This document shows, one piece after another, positions 15,305 through 27,265 of a stretch of 35,392 nt of DNA. Below the pieces are notes generated by a model. The model was not told the DNA's origin. It was given only the letters and a program-made list of their open reading frames with translations, and ran no database searches. This stretch comes from an uncultured Colwellia sp. (GTDB lineage Bacteria; Pseudomonadota; Gammaproteobacteria; Enterobacterales; Alteromonadaceae), in contig CAJXYE010000053.1 of the NCBI GenBank assembly GCA_913063325.1, positions 1-35,392 on the forward strand, in the 5' to 3' direction. The translations under genes were made by a program, and so were the position numbers. Every line of letters begins with the position of its first letter. Within the stretch, counting starts at the first letter, position 1.

Positions 15305-15901
15305 TTAAGAAAGTGCCTTTGTAACTATCACACCTAAATGTTCAGGTAACGTTAAACTTAAAGCAATATCATGTGCTTCATCAGACATCTTATTCCAAGT
15401 TAACTGCACTATACGAACAATCTTTGCTTCATTATCTTGCTCAGTATACTTAGCGGCAAACTCATCAAAATAATGCATCAGAAAAACTAAACAAGCTACA
15501 TCTTCTAAGGTTTGGCTATCACTATTTGTTTTCAGGTTTTCTTTTCTAATAATACTGGCGCATTGTTCAGCTTCTTCATTTGTAAATCCTTGTTTAAGCA
15601 TAATGCTTGCCGTTAGCTCTGCATGAAACTTACCTTGGGCAATTCGCCATTGGTAGTATCCAGCTTTTCCTTCAGCGAACTCAGTACGTTTTAGCTGCCA
15701 ACGTTTAATATGCTGTGCTCGAACAGCTATTTGTAATAGCTCATTTGCCTCAGGCCAATATTGCTTTAGACAAGCAGTCATTTGTTGGCCATAAACGAGT
15801 TCTTTTGCTTGGCTATTACCGTTAGCTAATATTGTATTAGGGTCTTGACGATTAATTTCGTCAATGGCGGATAAGGTGTTGCTTAAATTTTCACAAGTCA
15901 T
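15305..15901 (-). CDS. DUF4202 family protein
   Basis: 198 residues matching the pattern I know for DUF4202: AIDEINRQDPN, KELVYGQQMTACL, AVRAQHIKRWQLKR, GYYQWR, KFHAELTASIM, and QTLEDVACLVFLMHYFDEFA. The conserved His, Arg and acidic residues suggest a helical, HD-like metal site, but no activity is established to my knowledge. Cytoplasmic, no signal peptide. The upstream side faces the small element at 15983 and the pyrG region. Function unknown. Confidence 0.88.
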   Translation of the reverse strand: MTCENLSNTLSAIDEINRQDPNTILANGNSQAKELVYGQQMTACLKQYWPEANELLQIAVRAQHIKRWQLKRTEFAEGKAGYYQWRIAQGKFHAELTASIMLKQGFTNEEAEQCASIIRKENLKTNSDSQTLEDVACLVFLMHYFDEFAAKYTEQDNEAKIVRIVQLTWNKMSDEAHDIALSLTLPEHLGVIVTKALS

Positions 15902-15982
15902 CTTAAAATCGATCTCAGTTTAATTAACTAAAGTTGCTTTATTATACGTTGCTACGAATAAAAAATAAATCTGGCTAGAGTA

Positions 15983-16095
15983 ATACCAAAGGATTAATTA
16001 ACATGCCTATGCAGTATGTTGATATATACACAGGACATCCCGCATAGGCATGTTAAATTATCGCTGAGTAAGAGCAAACTTGATTGAATTGGTAT
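15983..16095. repeat. Small ATACCA-type element with long hairpin
   Basis: 113 bp from ATACCAAAGGATTAATTAA to TTGATTGAATTGGTAT. Inside is a 14-bp perfect inverted repeat, TAACATGCCTATGC at 15999-16012 with GCATAGGCATGTTA at 16042-16055. TA flanks the left end. Its middle differs from the longer elements, so only the ends place it in the same group. It lies in the 396-base gap between the DUF4202 gene (minus) and pyrG (plus). Confidence 0.75.
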
Positions 16096-17926
<1,831 letters not shown>

Positions 17927-17941
17927 GAAAAACCATTAACT

Positions 17942-17968
17942 AAAACCGTAGCTATTGCTGCGGTTTTT
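17942..17968 (+). terminator. Rho-independent terminator after pyrG
   Basis: Stem AAAACCGTAGC (17942-17952) with GCTGCGGTTTT (17957-17967), one T-G wobble, loop TATT, then a T run. 15 bases past the stop codon, so eno should have its own promoter as well. Confidence 0.85.
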
Positions 17969-18074
17969 GCTTTATGTTTAGCAGAAAAGCTAGGTTGCCA
18001 GTAAATGTATCGTAAGCAACCATAACAAAATTTAAATTAACTTTATTGCTCAGCACTTTGTTTGAGCGTCATAA

Positions 18075-19391
<1,317 letters not shown>

Positions 19392-19397
19392 TAATTA

Positions 19398-19497
19398 ATA
19401 CCTTTGCTTCTAGGTAAAATAACTTCATTGCATGTACTCACTGACTAACGTCAGCTCTGTGCAAGCGCCTTGTTCTTTTACCAATAAGCTTACGTAT
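19398..19497. repeat. Short ATACC-type inverted-repeat element
   Basis: 100 bp. Left end ATACCTTTGCTTCTAGGTAAAA pairs imperfectly with the right end TTTTACCAATAAGCTTACGTAT. The centre has the palindrome CTGACTAACGTCAG and GCAAGCGCCTTG, the latter also seen in the R-type elements. TA flanks both ends. It follows the eno stop codon by seven bases. Confidence 0.65.
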
Positions 19498-19546
19498 TAA
19501 ATATTATTCTGTTGATTATTGTTTAGATCCTAATTAACTGATATTG

Positions 19547-19573
19547 AAAACGCAGCTCATGCTGCGTTTTTTT
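19547..19573 (+). terminator. Rho-independent terminator after eno
   Basis: Perfect 10-bp stem AAAACGCAGC (19547-19556) with GCTGCGTTTT (19561-19570), loop TCAT, followed by more T. The A-rich left arm also makes it usable for the minus-strand hydrolase gene that ends at 19600, so it is probably bidirectional. Confidence 0.88.
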
Positions 19574-19599
19574 ATGCTTAATAATTGATGGTAGAGAGG

Positions 19600-20403
19600 T
19601 TAATCATCAGGGAAGCTTTCGACAATTTCAGCAATTAATTTAGCGGTTTGTTCAGGGCTCTCTAGTGGGAACATATGACCACCAGGCGTTGTTTGTAATT
19701 TGATATGTTTATTGAGTTTGATAAAGCGGCGAAAGATATGATGAGGGAATACATCGGTGTTTTCACCATAAATCAAGGTTGCAGGTATGGTTAATTTATT
19801 TTTATAACTGGATAAGTTTGAAGGAATATTTCTAAAAATACTCGCTTCAACTTGAGCATCAAAGACTAACTCTAATTGATCGTTACGCTCACAAACACCG
19901 TAGGTTATATAATCACCTAAACAGCGACTATCAAATGCTTTGAACAGTTTTCGTTGAGCAAAACTTGAGCCAATATCAAAGCCCAATGGCCAATGGCTAC
20001 GACGATTTTTAGCTCGTCCGGCAGGACTAAACTTATCTATCCACTTTGTTTTCTTCAATAGCCTAGCCGCTAGGGCGCCCGCTCCGCTTAGTACTGGTGG
20101 GTCGAGCATGATTAGCCCTTTGAACAAATCAGGCCTTTGGCAGCAGGCAATAAAAGAGATGACACCGCCAAATGAATGACCTAGGCAAATGACTTTATTA
20201 CCATCTACTTGTTGCCCCTCCACATAAGTAATCAGCTCTTCGACTTGCGCTTGCCAATTATGGTTAATGGGCTTCTTCGGATCATGCCCATATTTACCTA
20301 ATGCGATAACTTGCATTTTGTCAGGCAGGTAATTAAATAATGTTTGATAACTACCTGTAGGGAAACCATTTGCGTGGGCAAAATTTATGACGCTTTTTGA
20401 CAT
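19600..20403 (-). CDS. Alpha/beta hydrolase
   Basis: 267 residues with the alpha/beta-hydrolase layout: the oxyanion segment NFAHANGFPTGSYQ, the nucleophile elbow GHSFGG (Ser near residue 97), a lid region with basic residues (RAKNRRSHW), the acid in LIYGENTDVFP, and the catalytic His in TPGGHMFPLE. No signal peptide, so cytoplasmic. Substrate unknown; similar proteins act on esters or are left as predicted hydrolases. It has its own upstream region and is separated by a terminator from the DUF3545-type gene behind it. Confidence 0.88.
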   Translation of the reverse strand: MSKSVINFAHANGFPTGSYQTLFNYLPDKMQVIALGKYGHDPKKPINHNWQAQVEELITYVEGQQVDGNKVICLGHSFGGVISFIACCQRPDLFKGLIMLDPPVLSGAGALAARLLKKTKWIDKFSPAGRAKNRRSHWPLGFDIGSSFAQRKLFKAFDSRCLGDYITYGVCERNDQLELVFDAQVEASIFRNIPSNLSSYKNKLTIPATLIYGENTDVFPHHIFRRFIKLNKHIKLQTTPGGHMFPLESPEQTAKLIAEIVESFPDD

Positions 20404-20500
20404 AGACTTATATTATAAATAAAGGTGAAGACAGAATTTAAACGCATGTTTGAATTTTGTCAACTAGTTACTTCGTTGGCTGATAAAATACAGACATAAA

Positions 20501-20524
20501 AAAGCCCAGCGAGCTGGGCTTTAT
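20501..20524 (-). terminator. Hairpin terminator after the DUF3545-type gene
   Basis: AAAGCCCAG and CTGGGCTTT around a CGAG loop, with A-runs on the plus side that read as a T-run on the minus strand (TTTTTTATGTC). Placed 36 bases after the minus-strand stop at 20560. Confidence 0.85.
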
Positions 20525-20559
20525 GTTTACCTGGTTTTATTATTAACTATTTTATCAGG

Positions 20560-20730
20560 CTAGAACTCTTCTAACATATGTTCTAAAGAGTCTTCGTACA
20601 TGCGTAGATCTTTTTCTAACTGAAATTTATCCCGAACAGACTCTATTTCACGCCATTTCATTTTAGTTTTTGTTGCGCGCTTTTTTGCTACTTGATTTGT
20701 TGATTTGAAAACTTGGTTTATCTTATCCAT
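20560..20730 (-). CDS. DUF3545-like small protein
   Basis: A 56-residue ORF: a basic N-terminal part (FKSTNQVAKKRATKTKMKW) followed by WREIESVRDKFQLEKDLRMY and an acidic tail ending HMLEEF. The KWREIE..xD...L.K.L pattern is the core I know from DUF3545 proteins of gammaproteobacteria. A strong AAGGGG site lies seven bases before the ATG, and a hairpin terminator follows, so it looks like a real monocistronic gene between the hydrolase and tal. Function unknown. Confidence 0.8.
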   Translation of the reverse strand: MDKINQVFKSTNQVAKKRATKTKMKWREIESVRDKFQLEKDLRMYEDSLEHMLEEF

Positions 20731-20840
20731 TAAGTGCCCCTTATTTTTACCATCACATCGAAAAACAAATGCCTCATCTATGTTAAGCCGTTAAGCTCAG
20801 TATCATATTTAACACAGTTTTTAAGTCATTAAAACGAAAA

Positions 20841-20868
20841 AACGCATATTTTTTATAAAATATGCGTT
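20841..20868 (-). terminator. Rho-independent terminator after transaldolase
   Basis: Perfect 12-bp stem AACGCATATTTT (20841-20852) with AAAATATGCGTT (20857-20868), loop TTAT. On the minus strand it is followed by TTTTTTCGTTTT, a good T tract, 38 bases after the tal stop. Confidence 0.9.
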
Positions 20869-20906
20869 CAAAATAATCGATTTATGTACGAAAAATAAAA
20901 AATCTG

Positions 20907-21869
20907 CTAGAGCATAGCTGCTAATTGCTTCTCAAGTTTGACCTGATCAATAGCAAAATTACGTATACCTTCAGCAAGTTTTTCTGTTGCCATAGCATCT
21001 TCATTCATCAACCAGCGAAACTGTGCTTGGCTTAAAGCAACTTCTTGTTTTGCGCTAGCATCACTAGGAGTCAATTTTCGTATTATAGTTTCAGTGCTAC
21101 TCGCCAATTCATCCATTAATGGTGGACTAATAGTTAAACGGTCACAGCCAGCTAACTCAAGGATCTCACCAATATTTCTAAAGCTAGCCCCCATTACAAC
21201 AGTGTTAAACCCTTGCTGCTTGTAATAGTTATAAATACTGGTTACTGAAACAACACCAGGATCTTCATCACTTGCATAGTCATTTCGGCCAGTATCTTTT
21301 TTGTACCAATCAAGAATACGGCCAACAAAAGGTGATATTAAGTAAGCACCTGCCTCGGCACAGGCACGGGCTTGTGCGAAACTAAATAATAGCGTTAAGT
21401 TACAGTTAATACCTTCTTGTTCAAGTTGCTCTGCGGCTTTAATACCTTCCCAAGTAGAAGCAAGTTTAATCAAAATTCTATCGTTGCTTATGCCAGCTTC
21501 GTGGTACATGGCAATAAGCTTATGTGCTTTGCTAATTGAGGCGGCTGTATCAAAAGATAAGCGGGCATCGACTTCAGTAGAAATACGGCCAGGGACAATT
21601 TTTAAAATTTCTAGCCCGATTAACACTGATAATTTATCCGCAGCATCAACTACTTGCTGTTGTGCATCATCAGATTGTGTTTTAGCCCATGTAACAGAGT
21701 CTTTTACTAGTCCCTGATAGCTTTCTAAAGAAGCAGCTTTTAATAAAAGTGATGGGTTGGTGGTTGCATCTTGAGGTTGGAATTTTGCTATCGCCTCAAT
21801 GTCACCTGTGTCAGCCACAACTGTGGTCATTTGTTTTAATTGTGCAAGCTGTGAAGAAGAGTTTGTCAT
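20907..21869 (-). CDS. tal: Transaldolase
   Basis: Transfers dihydroxyacetone units between sugar phosphates in the non-oxidative pentose phosphate pathway. 320 residues (E. coli TalB 317) and very close to Tal[14 protein letters not shown] at the start, [11 protein letters not shown], the Schiff-base lysine K135 in [40 protein letters not shown] and [13 protein letters not shown] lies eight bases before the ATG. The neighbour across the repeat element at 22053 is yaaA; tal and yaaA also lie close together in E. coli, in a different arrangement. Confidence 0.97.
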   Translation of the reverse strand: MTNSSSQLAQLKQMTTVVADTGDIEAIAKFQPQDATTNPSLLLKAASLESYQGLVKDSVTWAKTQSDDAQQQVVDAADKLSVLIGLEILKIVPGRISTEVDARLSFDTAASISKAHKLIAMYHEAGISNDRILIKLASTWEGIKAAEQLEQEGINCNLTLLFSFAQARACAEAGAYLISPFVGRILDWYKKDTGRNDYASDEDPGVVSVTSIYNYYKQQGFNTVVMGASFRNIGEILELAGCDRLTISPPLMDELASSTETIIRKLTPSDASAKQEVALSQAQFRWLMNEDAMATEKLAEGIRNFAIDQVKLEKQLAAML

Positions 21870-22052
21870 GGCGTTACCTTATTATTACTCTGGAAAATTG
21901 ATTACTGAATGTTTCTAAATTCGGTAGAAAATGTAGCTGGTGAAATATTACAACATAAAAATAAAAAAGCACTCTTTATTGCGTCATATTTAACAATTTA
22001 TTGTTTTTTTGTTTGTAAGTTACGCCAAACATGAAAAATAGGCCAAATGGTA

Positions 22053-22319
22053 TATACCCGTTCCGCTTGAAGATGCAGGATTCAGCTGGAATTATAAACG
22101 CCTTTAGGCAAGACATTGATTGAAGAGAATAGTTATTCTATTGTCGAAACCAATAACGTAGCTTAAAGCGTTTATAAACCAGCCATTTGGGGAAAGCTGA
22201 GCAAAACATACTTGTCGTTACATTTGTTTTTAAGGGAATGACCCTTAACAAAAAAATGTGCCTAGATTATGATTCGCTCAGCTTTCCTGAAACGAGCATC
22301 CTCAAGTGGAGCGGGTATA
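22053..22319. repeat. MITE-like element, TATACCC type
   Basis: 267 bp with strong termini: TATACCCGTTCCGCTTGAAG against the complement of GCATCCTCAAGTGGAGCGGG plus TATA. The core GACATTGATTGAAGAGAATAG...CAATAACGTAGC matches the element at 9177-9442 and the reversed core of the ATACCA type. No ORF. It occupies half of the 531-base gap between the divergent tal and yaaA genes; the rest (21870-22052 and 22320-22400) holds their presumed promoters, which I cannot place with confidence. Confidence 0.88.
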
Positions 22320-22400
22320 GGTGATTAAACCCTATTAAACTGCTCAAACCTTATGATATATTACGGGTTATTAAGTACTCACTAAAATCGGCTTAAAGAT

Positions 22401-23174
22401 ATGTTACTTGTTGTTTCACCAGCGAAAAAATTAGACTTTGAATCCCCACTGGCTACAGATAAATTTAGTCAACCCAACTTGCTTGAACAAAGCAAATTAT
22501 TAATAGATGACTGTATTAAGCTTTCACCAAGTGAAATCGCAAGTTTGATGAAACTAAGCGACAAATTGGCAGGATTAAATGCCGCGCGTTTTGGCGAATG
22601 GTCAATGCCTTTCACCCAAGATAACGCAAGGCAAGCGATATTAAGTTTTAATGGCGATGTCTACACTGGGCTTGATGCTCAATCTTTTAGTGATGACGAC
22701 TTTGATTTTGCTCAGAAAAATTTTAGAATTCTGTCAGGTTTATATGGTTTATTAAAGCCACTTGATTTAATGCAAGCATACCGTTTAGAAATGGGCTGTA
22801 AGCTTGGTAATAGTCGCGGCGATAACTTATACCAGTTTTGGGGCGAAATAATCACTAATGAACTTAACAAAGCGTTAAGTGATAACAATGATGATGTCCT
22901 TATAAATCTGGCCTCAACTGAATATTTTAAATCAGTAAAGAAAAAATTATTAAACGGTACGGTAATCACACCAACGTTTAAAGACTGGAAAAATGGTCAG
23001 TATAAAATCATCAGTTTTTTTGCTAAAAAAGCGCGCGGGCTGATGGCGCGTTATATTATTCAAAACAAATTAACGTCTGCAGAGCAAATCAAAACATTTG
23101 ATTTAGCGGGTTATCAATATAACCAAGCTATGTCTAAAGATAACGATTGGGTTTTTACCCGTAAAGAAAGTTAA
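22401..23174 (+). CDS. yaaA: Peroxide stress protein YaaA
   Basis: UPF0246/DUF328 family. E. coli YaaA lowers free intracellular iron and protects DNA under peroxide stress. 257 residues (E. coli 258). Family features: [16 protein letters not shown] at the start, [60 protein letters not shown], and [10 protein letters not shown]. No signal peptide, cytoplasmic. The start has only a weak AAAGA site, but the SPAKKL opening fixes the frame and start. Confidence 0.95.
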   Translation: MLLVVSPAKKLDFESPLATDKFSQPNLLEQSKLLIDDCIKLSPSEIASLMKLSDKLAGLNAARFGEWSMPFTQDNARQAILSFNGDVYTGLDAQSFSDDDFDFAQKNFRILSGLYGLLKPLDLMQAYRLEMGCKLGNSRGDNLYQFWGEIITNELNKALSDNNDDVLINLASTEYFKSVKKKLLNGTVITPTFKDWKNGQYKIISFFAKKARGLMARYIIQNKLTSAEQIKTFDLAGYQYNQAMSKDNDWVFTRKES

Positions 23175-23238
23175 GCGGTTCAGTTCATTTTTTTGATATT
23201 AATATCAAACATATTCAAACATATTAACAGGAGGTGAC

Positions 23239-23772
23239 ATGTTAACTTTACTTGCAAAGCTATTCCATGCCTTAAATAGTGATAGTTCAATTAGACAAAT
23301 AGCGTTAGCCATTGCATTAGGCTTTATCGTTGGTTTATCGCCAATTTTAACGTTACACAACATTATTATAATCTTTTTTGTGCTAATTATCCGTGTGCAT
23401 TTAGGCAGCTTTATTCTCTCGGTTGGCTTTTTCTCTGGTCTGAGTTATTTATTATCACCAGTCATTGTTCAGGTAGGTGAGTCTATACTTACCCAGCCTG
23501 GTTTGACTGATTTCTTTACCTCATTATATCAATTTAGTTTGTTTAAATTAGCCCACTGGCATCACACCTATATATTAGGCGCATTTGTTTTAGGCGCCGC
23601 CTTATGCGTGCCAATATATTTTGTCAGTAAATTAATCATTGAGAAGTATCGAGTACATATCATGTCCTTCTTTGAGAAATTTAGAATTGTTAAAGCATTA
23701 AAAGCATCTAAGTTTTATAACCTATATAGCAGTTTTGCAGGTGAATCTAGCCTAACTAAAGGAGGCCTATAA
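23239..23772 (+). CDS. TIGR03546-type membrane protein
   Basis: 177 residues with three or four hydrophobic segments (IALAIALGFIVGLSPILTLH, NIIIIFFVLIIRVHLGSFIL, a YLLSPVIVQVG stretch and YILGAFVLGAALCVPIYFVS), so an inner-membrane protein. The LGFIVGLSPILTLHN region and the partner gene point to TIGR03546, a family of unknown function seen with TIGR03545. An excellent AGGAGGTGA ribosome-binding site precedes the ATG. Its stop TAA shares a base with the next ATG (TAATG), so the pair is translationally coupled. Confidence 0.85.
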   Translation: MLTLLAKLFHALNSDSSIRQIALAIALGFIVGLSPILTLHNIIIIFFVLIIRVHLGSFILSVGFFSGLSYLLSPVIVQVGESILTQPGLTDFFTSLYQFSLFKLAHWHHTYILGAFVLGAALCVPIYFVSKLIIEKYRVHIMSFFEKFRIVKALKASKFYNLYSSFAGESSLTKGGL

Positions 23773-25574
23773 TGGCTCGTTTTATTCGTTGGCAAGGCAT
23801 GGTTGCCTTTATTGTTTTAAGTGCTTTAGTTGCTGGAATACTATACCTATTTGCAGAAAGCTTAGTTAAAACAGCGATTGTAAGCTCAGCTGAAAGCGCT
23901 TTTGGCGCTGAAGTGAATGTTGGTGAAGTAAAGCTGGCATACTCGCCTTTACAAATAAGTGTTCTAGATTTGCAAGTTACCGACAAAGAAATGCCTACAC
24001 AAAACGTATTCAGTTTTGAGCGTGCTACGGCGGGTGTTGATATTTGGCAATACTTGTTTGGTAAAATTATTATTGAAGAGCTCGAAGTAAGTCAACTTGC
24101 TTTTTCAAGTGCTAGATCTAATGCTGGTAAAGTCTATCTTGATGATGCATCAAGCAGTGACGAAAAAGAAAGCTTATCTGACCAAGCAAAAGCAATGTTA
24201 CCCGAAGTAGATATGCAGTTACCTGATGTTAAAACCTTACTTAATGACAGTAATTTATTAACGGTTAAAGCGACCACTCAATTACAAGAAAGTTATGAGG
24301 TTGAGCAGGCTAAGCTTAACGCTCTGAAAACACAATTACCTACTAAGGAAAAGCTTAAGTCTTATCAAGATAAAGTCAAAGCACTAGGTAAAATGAAAGT
24401 GAGCTCCTTAGCTGACATAGAAAAAATAAAAACTGAGTTTGATAAAATTAAAGCTGAATTTAAGACAGATCAGGCGTTCGTTAAAAAAGCTAAGCAGCAA
24501 GTATTAGACAGTAAAAAATTATTATCGAAGCAAGTTAAGCAGCTAAAAGATGCCCCGAATAAAGATTGGCAACAAATAGAAAAAACCTACCAACTAGAAA
24601 GTCTTGATACAGAAGATTTTGCTCATATTCTTTTTGGAGAGCAAGCTTGGGAGTATGTAGAAAAGGCGCAATGGGCCTATGATTATATCTCTCCTTTACT
24701 GGAAAATATGAAAGATGATGGTACCGTTAGCGAACAAAAGTCTCATGCTAAGGGGCGTTTTGTTTATTTCAAAGAAGAAACCCCGTTACCATCAGTATTA
24801 ATCAAAAAGGCATTATTCTCAGTTCAGCTTGAACAAGGGGCAGTCACCATAAAAGGCAGTGAGTTAACACACCAACACTGGCTTAGAGGCAAAGATAGTC
24901 TTATTGATATTAGTTCAGTAGATAATGGCGAGCTTAAGTTAAATAGCAAATTTAACGTAACCCAGTCGGGGGAGTTTAATGCTGGTGGTAAATGGCTCGC
25001 AAAAGATAGACTATTATCAAATGCTCCATTAACTAACAGCAAGGCGTTAACGCTATCACTTAGTTCGGCAAAACTTGATGCTACAGGTAGCTTCAAGTTG
25101 ACTAATAATAAAATTATCGCAGCTAATCATTTATTGCTTAACCAAGCGAGTTACCATGGTCAGGCTAACTCTAAAATCACTAAGTTATTACTTGAAACGA
25201 TTAATTCATTAGACAGTTTGACCGTTGATGTTGGCGTAAATGGTAAACTTAATAAACCAAGCTTTACTATTGCTTCGTCTTTAAATGAGGCACTAACAGG
25301 CGCTTTTAAACAACAGGTTGCCGGTAAGTTAGGGGACTTTAAGCAGAAAATAAATAAAGGTCTAAATGACAAGTTAGTTAATGCGCTGAAGTTAGGTGAT
25401 AGTCAAACAGCAGAGTTGCTTGATCTGGAAGCTTTATTAACAGATACCGATAAAGCGCTGGCTGATTTAAAGAATTCCGATATTGTTAAGCAACAGCAGA
25501 AAAAACTGGAAGATAAAGTAAAAAATAAAGCCAAAGATAAGTTGAAAGATAAGTTGGGCGATTTATTTGGTTAA
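23772..25574 (+). CDS. TIGR03545-type envelope protein, AsmA-like
   Basis: 600 residues. One N-terminal membrane segment (MVAFIVLSALVAGILYLFAE), then a repeat-poor region that starts like AsmA proteins (VNVGEVKLAYSPLQISVLDLQVTDK), a long alpha-helical charged part (about 170-290, coiled-coil-like), beta-rich stretches with KGSELTHQHWLRGKDSLIDIS and VDVGVNGKLNKPSFTIASSLN, and a lysine/aspartate-rich C-terminal helix (KLEDKVKNKAKDKLKDKLGD). The beta-strand pattern resembles AsmA/DUF748 proteins linked to lipid transport across the periplasm; that link is inference. AAGGAGG overlaps the end of the upstream gene. Function not established. Confidence 0.82.
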   Translation: MARFIRWQGMVAFIVLSALVAGILYLFAESLVKTAIVSSAESAFGAEVNVGEVKLAYSPLQISVLDLQVTDKEMPTQNVFSFERATAGVDIWQYLFGKIIIEELEVSQLAFSSARSNAGKVYLDDASSSDEKESLSDQAKAMLPEVDMQLPDVKTLLNDSNLLTVKATTQLQESYEVEQAKLNALKTQLPTKEKLKSYQDKVKALGKMKVSSLADIEKIKTEFDKIKAEFKTDQAFVKKAKQQVLDSKKLLSKQVKQLKDAPNKDWQQIEKTYQLESLDTEDFAHILFGEQAWEYVEKAQWAYDYISPLLENMKDDGTVSEQKSHAKGRFVYFKEETPLPSVLIKKALFSVQLEQGAVTIKGSELTHQHWLRGKDSLIDISSVDNGELKLNSKFNVTQSGEFNAGGKWLAKDRLLSNAPLTNSKALTLSLSSAKLDATGSFKLTNNKIIAANHLLLNQASYHGQANSKITKLLLETINSLDSLTVDVGVNGKLNKPSFTIASSLNEALTGAFKQQVAGKLGDFKQKINKGLNDKLVNALKLGDSQTAELLDLEALLTDTDKALADLKNSDIVKQQQKKLEDKVKNKAKDKLKDKLGDLFG

Positions 25575-25659
25575 GGTAAAGGCTCAAAAATAGTTAAAAA
25601 AGTGTTCTTAATATAATGACTCGCTTATTAAATAGCACAGTACTTTAATATAATTTAAT

Positions 25660-25755
25660 GAATAGGTAAGGGCATAACCATTATTATTAATTAATGCCTT
25701 GCCATTAAGCTCTTTAATTCTGGCTGAATGGTAAAGACCTTAACCAACTTGGTAT
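25660..25755. repeat. Degenerate fragment of an ATACCA-type element
   Basis: GGTAAGGGCATAACCATTAT, TTAATGCCTTGCC and CTTTAATTCTGGCTGAATGG follow the order of the right half of the elements at 4447 and 29457, ending in CAACTTGGTAT. The left terminus is not recognisable. It lies between the TIGR03545 gene and the porin terminator. Confidence 0.6.
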
Positions 25756-25799
25756 AACATTAGATTGTAGTGTTAATGCCTTTATAAGTATTAAAGCAT

Positions 25800-25838
25800 A
25801 AAAAAAGACCGAATTGCTCAAAGCAATCCGGTCTTTTT
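25800..25838. terminator. Rho-independent terminator, porin side
   Basis: AAAAAGACCG and CGGTCTTTTT form the outer 10-bp stem; ATTGCT/AGCAAT continues it after a single A/C mismatch, with loop CAA. T tracts exist on both strands, so it can serve the porin (minus) and the TIGR03545 gene (plus). Confidence 0.88.
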
Positions 25839-25860
25839 ATTTGTGATGTTCTTAAAAACT

Positions 25861-27060
25861 TTACCAGTAACTACGTATAGCTACAGTGAAATTCCAGCCA
25901 TCATACGCACCACCATCATTGGCGTTATCATCCATTTTTGCGTATTGTAAGCCAGCTTGAAACTTTAATTTGTGGTCGTTTACAAACCAGTTAACTCCAG
26001 CATAAACTTCTTGGTACTTATCACCACGCTCACCATCTACGCTGCTTTGACCATGCTCATCAACTACTCTGCTGTCATAACGGCCTAAACGAACGCCATT
26101 ATCTTCTGAACTACTTAAATAGGTATAACGAGCAACCCACTGAATTTTTTCACTTTGCTGGTACGTTGGCATAACAACAACACCAAAAAGATCACTCTGG
26201 CCTAAATCACCTTTACCCCAAGATATATCACTTTGAAAACCCCAGTCATTTTGTTTAAATTTACTAGAGGTACTAATTACTTGTGAGAAGTTGCGGGTAT
26301 TACCATCTTCGTGAGTATCGTTATAAACATAATCGAAACTTACTTCACCTTTATCCCAAAGATTATTTTTAGCTAATTTCTTAGCGGTTGAAAACATGGC
26401 GAAGTAACTGGCATCGCTAATCGATATTTCATCTGAGCCATCACTAGAAAATATGCCTGTTTTATATGACCAATCATCAGCCAGCTTACTTTTTACGCTT
26501 ACACCAGTAAAATACTCTGAAGTAAACCATAAGTTATTGGTTAGGTTATTTCGTTGTGGGGTTAGTAGCTTCTTAGATGATGTTTTACCGTCTAAGGTAA
26601 AACCAGTAGATTGTTTTAAGAACTTAAGTTGAGTGTTTTTATCTAGTGACCAAGCGATATTGGCATCGGTTAAACGATTATAAGCTTCATCTAATGAATT
26701 GTTTAAGTTAATATCTGCCTCAAGCGCATAGGTAAATTCACCTGTTTTGCCTTTAAATCCGAAGCGAAAACGACGCCATGAAGTATCGTTATAATCACCT
26801 TGATCACTATCAACCCAAGCAGAGTCTAGTTGTAATCGACCTGATAACTTGAAGTAGTCACCTTGCTCATTGTCATATAAATTAGCAAAGTCCCAAGCAT
26901 CATCAATACTGTTTTCAGTATTTTTACTTTCAATTACGGCACTGGTTTGTGCATGAGCCAATGAAGTACTCAGTGAAGTTGCCACAGCAAGTGCAATAAT
27001 TAATTTTGCAGCTGAAGAGGTACGTGCTGATATTTTATTGGTTAATGTTTGATTTTTCAT
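25861..27060 (-). CDS. Outer-membrane porin, OprO/OprP-like
   Basis: 399 residues from ATG 27060; the frame also opens five residues earlier. The signal peptide (LIIALAVATSLSTSLAHA, cut before QTS) is followed by YFKLSGRLQLDSAWVDSD and WRRFRFGFKGK...YALEADIN, alternating beta strands, and a C-terminal aromatic residue (RSYW), as needed for outer-membrane assembly. This is the phosphate-selective porin O/P family layout (usually 380-440 residues), which also includes porins for other anions, so the substrate is not certain. No good Shine-Dalgarno is visible. A weak Pho-box-like sequence lies upstream. Downstream is a strong terminator. Confidence 0.88.
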   Translation of the reverse strand: MKNQTLTNKISARTSSAAKLIIALAVATSLSTSLAHAQTSAVIESKNTENSIDDAWDFANLYDNEQGDYFKLSGRLQLDSAWVDSDQGDYNDTSWRRFRFGFKGKTGEFTYALEADINLNNSLDEAYNRLTDANIAWSLDKNTQLKFLKQSTGFTLDGKTSSKKLLTPQRNNLTNNLWFTSEYFTGVSVKSKLADDWSYKTGIFSSDGSDEISISDASYFAMFSTAKKLAKNNLWDKGEVSFDYVYNDTHEDGNTRNFSQVISTSSKFKQNDWGFQSDISWGKGDLGQSDLFGVVVMPTYQQSEKIQWVARYTYLSSSEDNGVRLGRYDSRVVDEHGQSSVDGERGDKYQEVYAGVNWFVNDHKLKFQAGLQYAKMDDNANDGGAYDGWNFTVAIRSYW

Positions 27061-27222
27061 ATTAATTACTATCATAAAGTTGAAGACCCAATTTTTAGGA
27101 CTTTAGCAAAGTCGCAATAAATGTCGGACTGATAAACTTCATCCATAAAGTGAATGCGGCGCTATTACAACATCCATTTATGACAGAAATATTACACACA
27201 AGGGGTTTGGTGCAATAAAAGT

Positions 27223-27240
27223 GTCACAGTAATGTAACAC
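27223..27240 (-). promoter_or_regulatory. Weak Pho-box-like site upstream of the porin
   Basis: On the minus strand GTGTTAC-ATTA-CTGTGAC, two heptamers four bases apart, compares with the PhoB consensus CTGTCAT-N4-CTGTCAC at 4/7 and 6/7 positions. A single CTGTCAT occurs at 27172-27187. Chance occurrence in AT-rich DNA is quite possible; support rests only on the porin family downstream. Confidence 0.25.
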
Positions 27241-27265
27241 TTGATAGGTACAAAATTTAACGAAG

